Assembly (NCBI GenBank): GCA_937950105.1
Contig: CALFEM010000316.1
Coordinates: forward strand, 1 to 8,208
Length of the DNA stretch: 8,208 nucleotides
Direction: 5' to 3'
Source: an uncultured Alphaproteobacteria bacterium
Lineage (GTDB): Bacteria > Pseudomonadota > Alphaproteobacteria > Rhizobiales > Hyphomicrobiaceae
The notes beneath the pieces are model-generated. The model was not told the origin of the DNA and ran no database searches. It saw only the letters and a program-made list of their open reading frames with translations. Positions 1 through 5,734 of this stretch are shown piece after piece. The position numbers and the translations under genes were made by a program. How positions within the stretch are numbered: the stretch's first letter is position 1; every line of letters begins with the position of its first letter.

Positions 1-582
1 ATCCAGATCACTGGCAAGAACGTCGACGCAGGCGAAGCCTACAAGTCTTATATCCTCAGCAAGATTTCCGGTGTTCTCGAGAAGTACGTCGGCCCTGAGC
101 TTTCCGGGCACGTGCGGCTCGAGAAGGAGCGCGTGGGCTTCCGTACCAATTGCTCCATCCGGCTGCGCACCGGCCTGCAGGTGGAGGCGCACGGTGACGG
201 CGCCGATGCCTACGGCAGCGCCGACGCCATGGTCGAGCGGCTAGAGAAGCGGGTGCGTCGCTACAAGCGGCGGCTGAAAAGCCACCACAACGGTCGAGAC
301 ACGGTCAACGGGCCGGAAGAGTTCGCGCGCGACTATACCGTCCGTGTCTCTGACGACGATCAAGGCGAGGAGAAGGGCGATGCGCCCATCATCATCGCCG
401 AGGCGGAACGCGGCATTCGCGATCTGACGGTCGGTGAGGCGGTGATGCACCTCGACCTGTCGGACAACCAGTTCCTTGTCTTCCGCAATGCCTCGAATGG
501 CGGCCTGAACGTCGTTTATCGGCGGACGGATGGCAATATCGGCTGGATCGATCCGGCGGGAAAGGCTAATGGCGGCGCTTGA
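1..582 (+). CDS. hpf: Ribosome hibernation promoting factor, long form (5' partial)
   Basis: This encodes a long-form HPF, which binds the 30S decoding centre and, through its C-terminal domain, pairs ribosomes into inactive 100S dimers in slow growth. The frame is open from base 1; the first visible residues (IQITGKNVDAGEAYKSYI) match the usual N-terminal strand of the S30AE domain, so probably only two to four codons are missing. Fragment residues 1 to about 97 are the S30AE domain, ending in a basic helix (RVRRYKRRLK). A charged linker follows, and residues about 128-187 form the C-terminal dimerisation domain with its typical core (MHLDLSDNQFLVFRNA, VVYRRTDGNIGWIDP). The fragment has 193 residues, close to the full family length. 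In proteobacteria this gene commonly lies between rpoN and ptsN; ptsN does follow here after an unusually long gap, and rpoN may lie upstream, outside the window. Confidence 0.95.
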   Translation: MQITGKNVDAGEAYKSYILSKISGVLEKYVGPELSGHVRLEKERVGFRTNCSIRLRTGLQVEAHGDGADAYGSADAMVERLEKRVRRYKRRLKSHHNGRDTVNGPEEFARDYTVRVSDDDQGEEKGDAPIIIAEAERGIRDLTVGEAVMHLDLSDNQFLVFRNASNGGLNVVYRRTDGNIGWIDPAGKANGGA

Positions 583-608
583 CCGGCGCGCGAGGATCAG
601 GCTTGTGT

Positions 609-639
609 CGGCGGTGAGCGGCTGAAGAGCCGCCCGCCG
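609..639 (+). terminator. GC-rich hairpin after hpf, possible terminator
   Basis: CGGCGG (609-614) pairs with CCGCCG (634-639) and GCGGCT (618-623) pairs with AGCCGC (628-633), around a GAAG loop and with a three-base bulge (TGA, 615-617). That gives 12 base pairs, nearly all G-C, starting 26 bases after the hpf stop codon. No U-run follows, so it is not a classical intrinsic terminator. It could be a 3'-end-stabilising hairpin or assist termination. Confidence 0.4.
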
Positions 640-879
640 GTACGGTCACGGCACCTCGGGAGGGTGCCTGGAACAAAGTGGTGAGTGCGGTGCGGTATGC
701 GGGCAGAAATGCGCGTGCCGGACTGGAATCGGCCGGAGGTGCACCTTGGCGTGCGCTGCCTGGCACCGAGCCGGCGGAAACCGGACAGGTGGTTGTGATG
801 TTGGTACGAGGGCGGGCGGCCACTTCGGGCGCCGCGCCCTGCCTCGTTTGGAGCGGTTTGCGGCCAACGGGCTCTGATA

Positions 880-895
880 TGGCGTTGTTTTTGCA
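880..895 (+). promoter_or_regulatory. Sigma-54 (RpoN) type -24/-12 promoter upstream of ptsN
   Basis: The sequence TGGCGTTGTTTTTGCA fits the sigma-54 consensus TGGCACG-N4-TTGCA: TGGC at 880-883 and TTGCA at 891-895 match, with the invariant GG (881-882) and GC (893-894) at the correct spacing. The AC of the -24 element is GT here. Transcription would start near 906, giving a leader of about 104 bases before ptsN. A weaker candidate with an exact TGGCAC and correctly spaced GG/GC lies at 761-776, but its -12 box (CGGCG) is poor. This was recognised by eye and no scoring was done. Confidence 0.55.
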
Positions 896-922
896 CAGTC
901 TGCGAGATGCGGCTGTGAACGG

Positions 923-949
923 GTGCCGCCCGCGACGAAAGCGCGGCAC
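923..949 (+). other. Stem-loop in the predicted ptsN leader
   Basis: GTGCCGC (923-929) is a perfect inverted repeat of GCGGCAC (943-949). Two further G-C pairs are possible after a two-base bulge. It falls inside the RNA expected from the sigma-54-like promoter and ends 60 bases before the ptsN start codon. Short GC-rich arms are easily found by chance in this composition, so a function is uncertain. Confidence 0.3.
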
Positions 950-981
950 GGTGAGCGGAACACGGAATGCCCCTGGGGCGG

Positions 982-996
982 AACCAACGGTTGGTT
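982..996. promoter_or_regulatory. 15-bp palindrome next to the ptsN ribosome binding site
   Basis: AACCAAC (982-988), one central G, then GTTGGTT (990-996): a perfect inverted repeat with seven-base arms. It ends directly before the AGGA (997-1000) that is the likely Shine-Dalgarno of ptsN. It is A/T-richer than its surroundings. It could be a protein operator, or in RNA a six-pair hairpin with a CGG loop that affects ribosome access. Confidence 0.4.
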
Positions 997-1009
997 AGGA
1001 CGGCAGGCG

Positions 1010-1474
1010 ATGGACCTCGGTGATCTACTCGTCCCGAACGGGATCATTCCCGTGCTGAAGGCCAAAAGCAAGAAGCAGGCGCTGCAGGAACTGGCCCAGC
1101 GCGCCTCCGAAGTCACCTCGCTCGAGGCTCGCGACATCTTCGATACGCTGCTGCAGCGCGAACGTCTCGGCTCGACGGGACTGGGGCGCGGCATCGCCAT
1201 TCCGCACGTGAAATTCCGTTCGTTGAAGGCGATCGTGTGCCTGTTCGCACGGCTCGAGGAACCGATCCCGTTCGAAAGCCACGACAACGAGCCGGTCGAC
1301 ATCATTTTCCTGCTGCTGGCTCCCGAGCATGCCAGCGGCGATCACCTGAAGGCGCTGGCGCGCATCTCGCGGCTGGTGCGCGATCCGGCGACGCTGGAGC
1401 GGCTGCGCTCGGCGCCAGACGCCGAGACCCTTCGCAAGGTGCTGACCTCGCCGGCGACTTCGCACGCCGCCTGA
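1010..1474 (+). CDS. ptsN: PTS IIA-like nitrogen-regulatory protein (EIIA-Ntr)
   Basis: This 154-residue protein has the length and sequence of EIIA-Ntr, the terminal phosphoacceptor of the nitrogen PTS (EI-Ntr, NPr, EIIA-Ntr). It regulates partners such as potassium systems and kinases by its phosphorylation state and does not import sugar. The phosphorylated histidine is H66 in GLGRGIAIPHVKF; the residue after PH is Val where many relatives have Gly or Ala. The downstream block from VDIIFLLLAPE through HLKALARISRLVRD is also typical. The ATG at 1010 is preferred because AGGA (997-1000) lies nine bases upstream and the protein then begins MDLGDLLVP, as expected for the family; an in-frame GTG at 923 would add 29 unrelated residues. 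The gene follows hpf in the same direction and converges on uppP. Confidence 0.93.
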   Translation: MDLGDLLVPNGIIPVLKAKSKKQALQELAQRASEVTSLEARDIFDTLLQRERLGSTGLGRGIAIPHVKFRSLKAIVCLFARLEEPIPFESHDNEPVDIIFLLLAPEHASGDHLKALARISRLVRDPATLERLRSAPDAETLRKVLTSPATSHAA

Positions 1475-1488
1475 ATCCGGGGCCTCCG

Positions 1489-1548
1489 GGCTGCCTGCTT
1501 TCACGCCATCTGCTTCGGCGCAACGATGGCGTTGCAGGCAAAGCAGCC
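1489..1548. terminator. Inverted repeat between convergent ptsN and uppP
   Basis: GGCTGC (1489-1494) pairs with GCAGCC (1543-1548) and CGCCAT (1504-1509) with ATGGCG (1526-1531), giving an imperfect 60-base fold. An alternative inner hairpin is GCAACG (1520-1525) with CGTTGC (1530-1535). The element lies just after the ptsN stop and about 80 bases beyond the uppP stop, so it could end transcripts from both sides. No U-run is present, which limits confidence. Confidence 0.35.
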
Positions 1549-1629
1549 GAACGACGTTGGCGGACTAAGGCGCCTCGCCTCGGACACCCAGACCCTTAGA
1601 CCATTCAACGACCGGCCACCCGTGCGGCG

Positions 1630-2427
1630 TCAGCCGAGTACCAGCAGGGCGCCGAGCCCGACACCACCGACGAGGATGCGCCACCAGCCGAACAGCGCAT
1701 AGCCGTGCTTGCTGACGAACCCGAGCAGATAGCGCACCACGAATACGCCCGCGACGAACGCGGTGACGAATCCCAGCGCGATGCCGGTGACGTCGTCGGC
1801 CGCGAGCTTCGACCAGTTCTTGTAGAGGTCGTAGGCAAAGGCCCCCGCCATGGTCGGCATGGCGAGGAAGAACGAGAACTCCGCCGCCGAGCGCTTGTCG
1901 GCCCCGAGTAACATGGCACCGACGATTGTCGAGCCCGAGCGCGAGACGCCGGGTACCATGGCCAGGCACTGCGCCAGCCCGATCTTCAGCGCCAGCATCG
2001 GCGGGAAATCCATCGCGTCGTGATAGCGCGGCTGCAGCGGCATGCGGTCGACGAACAGCAGGACGATGCCGCCGAGGATCAGCATCACGCAGATCAGCAT
2101 GGGCGTCTCGAACAGAACGCTCTTGATGAACGAGTGACCGAGCGCACCGATCACCGCGGCCGGCAGGAACGCGATGAGAATACCCGCGACGAAGCGCTGC
2201 GTGCGCGCGTCACCCGGCAGTTTCACCAGCAGGTCGAGCAGGCGCGCCGCATAGACCGTCAGGATGGCGAGGATGGCGCCGAGTTGTATGAGGACCTCGA
2301 ACGTCTTTCCCGGCGAGTTGAAGCCGAGGAAGTGCCCGGCGAGCAGCACGTGGCCGGTGGACGAGACCGGAATGAACTCGGTCAGGCCTTCAAGAAGGCC
2401 GAGCAGGATCACTTGCCACGTCGGCAT
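1630..2427 (-). CDS. uppP: Undecaprenyl-diphosphatase UppP (BacA family)
   Basis: This integral membrane phosphatase converts undecaprenyl diphosphate to undecaprenyl phosphate, recycling the lipid carrier for peptidoglycan and other surface polymers; extra copies give bacitracin resistance. The protein has 265 residues, normal for the family, and is almost entirely hydrophobic helices. Motif 1, [14 protein letters not shown], supplies E13, E17, S23 and H26. Motif 2, PGVSRSGST (from residue 159), supplies the catalytic Arg R163. These correspond to the known E. coli active-site residues. The ATG at 2427 is chosen because GGAG lies six bases upstream on this strand (complement of 2434-2437) and [18 protein letters not shown] is the typical N-terminus; the open frame continues upstream to 2577 but that part is hydrophilic. 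It is divergent from the fzlA-queG run and convergent with ptsN. Confidence 0.96.
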   Translation of the reverse strand: MPTWQVILLGLLEGLTEFIPVSSTGHVLLAGHFLGFNSPGKTFEVLIQLGAILAILTVYAARLLDLLVKLPGDARTQRFVAGILIAFLPAAVIGALGHSFIKSVLFETPMLICVMLILGGIVLLFVDRMPLQPRYHDAMDFPPMLALKIGLAQCLAMVPGVSRSGSTIVGAMLLGADKRSAAEFSFFLAMPTMAGAFAYDLYKNWSKLAADDVTGIALGFVTAFVAGVFVVRYLLGFVSKHGYALFGWWRILVGGVGLGALLVLG

Positions 2428-2662
2428 TGTTGTCTCCGGGTCGAACGAATTGCCCGCCGATGCGTCAACTGACACCTGACCGGGCAGGGAAGGGCAGGTA
2501 CACTCGTCGGCACGTGAAGAATCAGACGCCGTCCGTTTAGCAGAACTTCCTTGCCGATTGCGCCACATCCCGGACACGCCGTCCGCCTAACTGCGGGGAT
2601 GCAATGTTCCGGTGGCGGACGCCAAAAGGCCGCGCAACCCTGCGGCCGACATCTCGAGGACC
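2428..2662. promoter_or_regulatory. Divergent uppP/fzlA promoter region with repeated CGTCCG motifs
   Basis: This 235-base gap separates two divergent genes and must carry promoters for both. The 10-mer ACGCCGTCCG occurs twice on the + strand, at 2526-2535 and 2576-2585, exactly 50 bases apart. CGTCCGCC (2580-2587) is also a perfect inverted repeat of GGCGGACG (2614-2621). No clear -35/-10 pair was found on either strand. The repeats could be regulator sites, but the motif is G/C-rich and no known factor is assigned. Confidence 0.4.
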
Positions 2663-3364
2663 ATGCACACGCTGACGCACTTCAGGCTCTGCCCGCACTC
2701 GCGCTCGATCCGCCTGCTGCTCGGCGAGATCGGCATCGAGGCGCGCCTGGTCGAGGAGCGGCCGTGGGAGTACCGTCCCGAGTTGCTGGCGCTCAATCCC
2801 GCAGGCGAGTTGCCGGTGCTGGCGCTCGACAGCGGGCCGGTGCTGTGCGGCGCCTATGCCGCCTCCGAATACATCGCCGAGGAACTGAAGCGGCATCCGA
2901 TCGACGGACGCCCGGTGCCGCTGTTTCCGGGCACGCGCGAGGAGCGCGCCGAGGTGCGCCGCCTGGTCGACTGGTTTCACGGCAAGCTCGACCGCGAGGT
3001 GACGCGCGAGTTTCTCGAGGAGAAGGTTTATCGCGGCTATCGGACCAGCGGCGGCAACACCGGCGCGCCGGATGCCGCCATCCTGCGCGCGGTGCGAGCC
3101 AACCTGCGCTATCATCTCAGCTACGTGGCTTACCTCGCGCACGAGCGGCGCTGGCTGGCCGGTGACGACATGAGCTTCGCCGATCTTGCCGCCGCCGCGC
3201 ACCTCTCGACGCTCGATTATCTGGGCGAAGTGCCTTGGGACAGCTACGAGTCCGCCAAGCAGTGGTATGCACGGCTGAAGTCTCGGCCCTCGTTCCGGCC
3301 GCTGCTCGCCGACCGCATCTCAGGTACACCGGCGCCGGTGCATTACACGAACCTCGACTTCTGA
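2663..3364 (+). CDS. fzlA: GST-fold cell-division protein, probable FzlA
   Basis: This is a 233-residue protein with a glutathione S-transferase fold: a thioredoxin-like N-terminal domain (residues 1 to about 80, with the cis-proline motif LNPAGELPVL at 44-53) and an all-helical C-terminal domain (WLAGDDMSFADLAAAAHL). In Alphaproteobacteria this type is FzlA, which binds FtsZ, curves its filaments and couples them to septal wall synthesis rather than acting as a GSH enzyme. Support comes from the ERPWE motif (W35, aligning from memory with the functionally important Caulobacter W38), the segment around REFLEEKVYRGY, and the conserved C-terminal tail ending NLDF. The ATG at 2663 follows GAGGA closely (two to three bases); an in-frame GTG at 2612 would add 17 residues and has no better binding site. 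It is followed 42 bases later by queG. A generic GST is the fallback. Confidence 0.82.
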   Translation: MHTLTHFRLCPHSRSIRLLLGEIGIEARLVEERPWEYRPELLALNPAGELPVLALDSGPVLCGAYAASEYIAEELKRHPIDGRPVPLFPGTREERAEVRRLVDWFHGKLDREVTREFLEEKVYRGYRTSGGNTGAPDAAILRAVRANLRYHLSYVAYLAHERRWLAGDDMSFADLAAAAHLSTLDYLGEVPWDSYESAKQWYARLKSRPSFRPLLADRISGTPAPVHYTNLDF

Positions 3365-3406
3365 TCGCGAGGCGCACCGCCACCTATCCGCGGGACTTCA
3401 CCAGCC

Positions 3407-4570
3407 ATGACGACGGCAGAAGCGAGCAACGACGCGACCGACGACGCGGACGCGGCGCAGGCACCGGCATGGGTGAAGGCCGAAGCGGTGGCGCTCGGCT
3501 TCGACGACGTGCGCATCACCACGCCCGATGGTCTCGAGCACCTGCCCTACGACGCAGCGGGCGCGCTCGATCGTTTCGTCGCCGAAGGGCGGCATGGCGA
3601 CATGGAGTGGATGGCGACACACGCCGCGCGCCGGCGCGATCCGCGCGCGCTGTGGAGCGAAGCGCAAAGTATCGTCATGCTCGCCATGAGCTACGCGCCG
3701 GCGCACGATCCGCTGGCCGTGCTCGACGCGCCGACCCGCGCCGCGATCTCGGTCTATGCGCGCGGCAAGGACTACCACGACGTGATGAAGGCGCGGCTGA
3801 AGCAACTGGCGCGGACGATCGCCGAGCGTACCGGCGACGAGGTGAAGGTGTTCGTCGATACCGCGCCGCTGATGGAAAGGCCGCTCGCCATGAGCGCCGG
3901 CATCGGCTGGCAGGGCAAGCACACCAACCTCGTCTCGCGCCGGCACGGCTCGTGGCTGTTCCTCGGCGCGGTGCTGACCACCGCACGCCTCGCCGCCGAC
4001 GCGGCCGAGCGCGACCATTGCGGAAGCTGCCGGCGCTGTCTCGACGTCTGCCCGACGGCGGCGTTCCCGGCGCCCTACCGGCTCGATGCGCGCCGCTGCA
4101 TCGCCTACCTGACCATCGAGCACAAAGGGCACATACCTCACGAGTTCCGCGCCGCGATCGGCAACCGCGTGTTCGGCTGCGACGACTGCCTCGCCGTCTG
4201 CCCGTGGAACAAGTTCGCCGCCGTCTCCCGCGAGACGCGCTTTGCAGCCCGTGAGGCGACCGACGATCCGCCCCTCGCTGCGCTGCTTGCGCTCGACGAC
4301 GCGGCGTTCCGCGAGCGCTTCGCCGGAACGCCGGTCAAACGTACCGGCCGCGACCGCGTCGTGCGCAACGCGCTGATTGCCGCCGGCAACTCTAGCGAGG
4401 CAGGGCTTCTGGCCGACGTCCGGCCATTGCTCGACGACGCCTCGCCGCTGGTGCGCGCGGCGGCCATCTGGGCCCTTCGCCGTCTCGCATCCGCGAACGA
4501 CTGCGACCGCGAGCGGCGACGGCGACTGGAGTTGGAAACGGATGCGGACGTGCTCGCGGAATGGCTATAA
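3407..4570 (+). CDS. queG: tRNA epoxyqueuosine(34) reductase QueG
   Basis: This cobalamin-dependent iron-sulfur enzyme reduces epoxyqueuosine to queuosine at the wobble base of tRNAs with GUN anticodons, the last step of de novo queuosine synthesis in the cytoplasm. The 387-residue product carries the N-terminal DUF1730-type domain with VDTAPLMER, whose Asp (about D151) matches the family's general acid, followed by GIGWQGKHTN. Two 4Fe-4S motifs follow: CGSCRRCLDVCP (C205, C208, C211, C215) and CDDCLAVCPWNKF (C258, C261, C265, probably completed by C231). A HEAT-like C-terminus (DVRPLLDDASPLVRAAAIWALRRL) serves tRNA binding. The ATG at 3407 gives a plausible length but no strong Shine-Dalgarno precedes it; the first 20 residues are Ala/Asp-rich. 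It probably shares a transcript with fzlA. No other queuosine gene is in the window. Confidence 0.96.
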   Translation: MTTAEASNDATDDADAAQAPAWVKAEAVALGFDDVRITTPDGLEHLPYDAAGALDRFVAEGRHGDMEWMATHAARRRDPRALWSEAQSIVMLAMSYAPAHDPLAVLDAPTRAAISVYARGKDYHDVMKARLKQLARTIAERTGDEVKVFVDTAPLMERPLAMSAGIGWQGKHTNLVSRRHGSWLFLGAVLTTARLAADAAERDHCGSCRRCLDVCPTAAFPAPYRLDARRCIAYLTIEHKGHIPHEFRAAIGNRVFGCDDCLAVCPWNKFAAVSRETRFAAREATDDPPLAALLALDDAAFRERFAGTPVKRTGRDRVVRNALIAAGNSSEAGLLADVRPLLDDASPLVRAAAIWALRRLASANDCDRERRRRLELETDADVLAEWL

Positions 4571-4571
4571 T
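4566..4571 (+). promoter_or_regulatory. Consensus -10 hexamer overlapping the queG stop codon
   Basis: TATAAT, an exact sigma-70 -10 hexamer, spans the end of queG (stop TAA at 4568-4570). The nearest good -35-like sequence, TTGGAA (4532-4537), is 28 bases upstream, too far for normal spacing, and no extended -10 TG is correctly placed. If active, it would start transcripts near 4578 for the downstream epimerase-like gene. Confidence 0.25.
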
Positions 4572-4628
4572 GCTCGCTGAAGGTCTGCACCGACGTTGCC
4601 TCGTCAATACCCATCAGGAATGCCCCGC

Positions 4629-5522
4629 ATGCGCGCTGTTGCGCCCCAGTCCTTGTTCTGCTTCGGAATCGGCTTCTCCGCGCGCGCCCTGATCGATCGG
4701 CTGGATCGCGACACATGGCACATAGCCGGTACCGTCACCACCGATCAGGCTGCGATGGAATGGCGCGACAAGGGCGTCGAAGCGTCCGTATTCGACGGCA
4801 GCCGGCCGGCACCGGGTCTGCGCGAAGCTCTGGCCGTCGCGACGCACCTGCTCGTTTCGGCGCCGCCAGGACCGTACGGCGATCCCGCGTTGCTGCACCA
4901 TGGCGCCGACATCGCAGCGGCGCCGCGGCTCGCCTGGATCGGCTATCTGTCGACCATCGGCGTGTACGGCGATCGTGCCGGCACATGGGTCGACGAGCGC
5001 GACGAGCCGCAGCCGACCAGCGGACGCTCGCGCTGGCGCCGCGATGCCGAGATCGCGTGGCAGCAACTCGCCGCCGCATCCGGCAAGCGCTGCGTGCTGT
5101 TTCGGCTCGCCGGCATCTATGGGCCGGGCCGCAGCGCCATCGACAACGTGCGCTCGGGCCGCGCCAAGCGCATCGTCAAGCCGGGACAGAAGTTCAACCG
5201 CATCCATGTCGAGGACATCGCATCAGCGGTGTTGGCCTCGATGTCGGGGCGCGGCACCAGCGACGTCTACAATCTCTGCGACGACGAGCCGTCGCCACCA
5301 CAGGACGTGATCGCCTACGCCGCCACGCTGCTCGGCGCGCCGATGCCACCCGAAATCCCATACGACGACCCGGCTCTCGGCGAGATGACGCGCAGCTTCT
5401 TCAGCGAGAGCAAGCTCGTGCACAACGATCTTGCAAAGCGTGATCTCGGGCTGCAGCTCGCCTATCCGAACTACCGCGAGGGTCTCGCGGCAATCGCGGC
5501 GTCACTCGTGCGCCAGAGTTGA
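4629..5522 (+). CDS. SDR-family NAD(P)-dependent epimerase/reductase-like protein
   Basis: This 297-residue protein resembles the YeeZ-like branch of the extended short-chain dehydrogenase superfamily, of unknown substrate. It begins with a Rossmann strand and nucleotide-binding loop (SLFCFGIGFSARAL, G13-x-G15-x-S-A) and has the family motif LSTIGVYGD (L107-D115), FRLAGIYGPGRSAIDNV and RIHVEDIASAV. The classical YxxxK catalytic pair is not evident at its usual place, as is common in this branch. The ATG at 4629 is preferred because AGGA (4616-4619) lies nine bases upstream; another in-frame ATG at 4620 directly abuts that AGGA and is less likely. The gene starts 58 bases after queG and may share its transcript or use the -10 element at the queG stop. 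Its cellular role cannot be stated from sequence. Confidence 0.85.
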   Translation: MRAVAPQSLFCFGIGFSARALIDRLDRDTWHIAGTVTTDQAAMEWRDKGVEASVFDGSRPAPGLREALAVATHLLVSAPPGPYGDPALLHHGADIAAAPRLAWIGYLSTIGVYGDRAGTWVDERDEPQPTSGRSRWRRDAEIAWQQLAAASGKRCVLFRLAGIYGPGRSAIDNVRSGRAKRIVKPGQKFNRIHVEDIASAVLASMSGRGTSDVYNLCDDEPSPPQDVIAYAATLLGAPMPPEIPYDDPALGEMTRSFFSESKLVHNDLAKRDLGLQLAYPNYREGLAAIAASLVRQS

Positions 5523-5607
5523 AGACGCCACGCGCGCGGCTCGCGCAAAGCTGCCACCGTTACCGGTTCTTCCCGCCATTTGCTGATGAGGACCGGCGCA
5601 AGCACGC

Positions 5608-5640
5608 GCCGTTCAGGTGCCGTTCAAGCGCCGTGCGCTT
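5608..5640 (+). promoter_or_regulatory. Three GCCGT units in 11-bp phase
   Basis: GCCGTTCA occurs at 5608-5615 and 5619-5626, and a third GCCGT starts at 5630, so the starts are exactly 11 bases apart. Direct repeats with about one helical turn per unit are typical of OmpR/PhoB-family response-regulator sites. They lie about 95 bases upstream of the next start codon. The motif matches no regulator I can name, and the third unit is partial. Confidence 0.3.
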
Positions 5641-5734
5641 TGTTGCCTGAATTGTGTTCGAACCTTGCGAATGTGGCGGCGAGCCGGTGCCCGAGTATTT
5701 CTCCGGTGAGACGATCGGGATGTGGGAGAGGGTC

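Larger units (their letters stand above)
583..1009. other. Long intergenic region between hpf and ptsN
   Basis: This 427-base stretch has no convincing gene. Open frames exist on both strands but are Arg/Pro/Ala-rich, match no family I recognise and lack good ribosome binding sites. It does contain regulatory-looking structure, listed separately: a hairpin after hpf, a sigma-54-like promoter, a stem-loop in the predicted leader and a palindrome beside the ptsN ribosome binding site. A 10-bp perfect palindrome AGGTGCACCT lies at 737-746. The spacing suggests that ptsN is transcribed at least partly from its own promoter rather than only by read-through from hpf. Confidence 0.6.

Noticed and set aside
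761..776. A second sigma-54-like element with an exact TGGCAC
   Set aside because: The GG/GC spacing is correct but the -12 box is CGGCG rather than TTGCA; such matches are frequent in GC-rich sequence, so only 880-895 is called.
678..998. A 106-codon plus-strand open frame in the hpf-ptsN gap
   Set aside because: No Shine-Dalgarno, no family resemblance, and it spans the sigma-54-like promoter and the leader hairpin.
646..1305. A 219-codon minus-strand open frame over the hpf-ptsN gap and the start of ptsN
   Set aside because: It overlaps the conserved start of ptsN in antisense, has Pro/Ser/Arg-rich composition and no recognisable domain.
3235..4254. A 339-codon plus-strand open frame overlapping fzlA and queG
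   Set aside because: It is a different frame of two genes with clear motifs; its product is Arg/Ala-rich low-complexity sequence typical of a shadow frame in GC-rich DNA.
5532..5546. A possible hairpin GCGCG/CGCGC after the epimerase-like gene
   Set aside because: Only five pairs in a simple GC alternation and no U-run; not distinguishable from chance.
5654..5734. Upstream in-frame ATGs (5654, 5720) as the start of the coiled-coil protein
   Set aside because: They lack a good ribosome binding site, while 5735 has GGGAGAGGG at suitable distance and places the signal peptide near the N-terminus.
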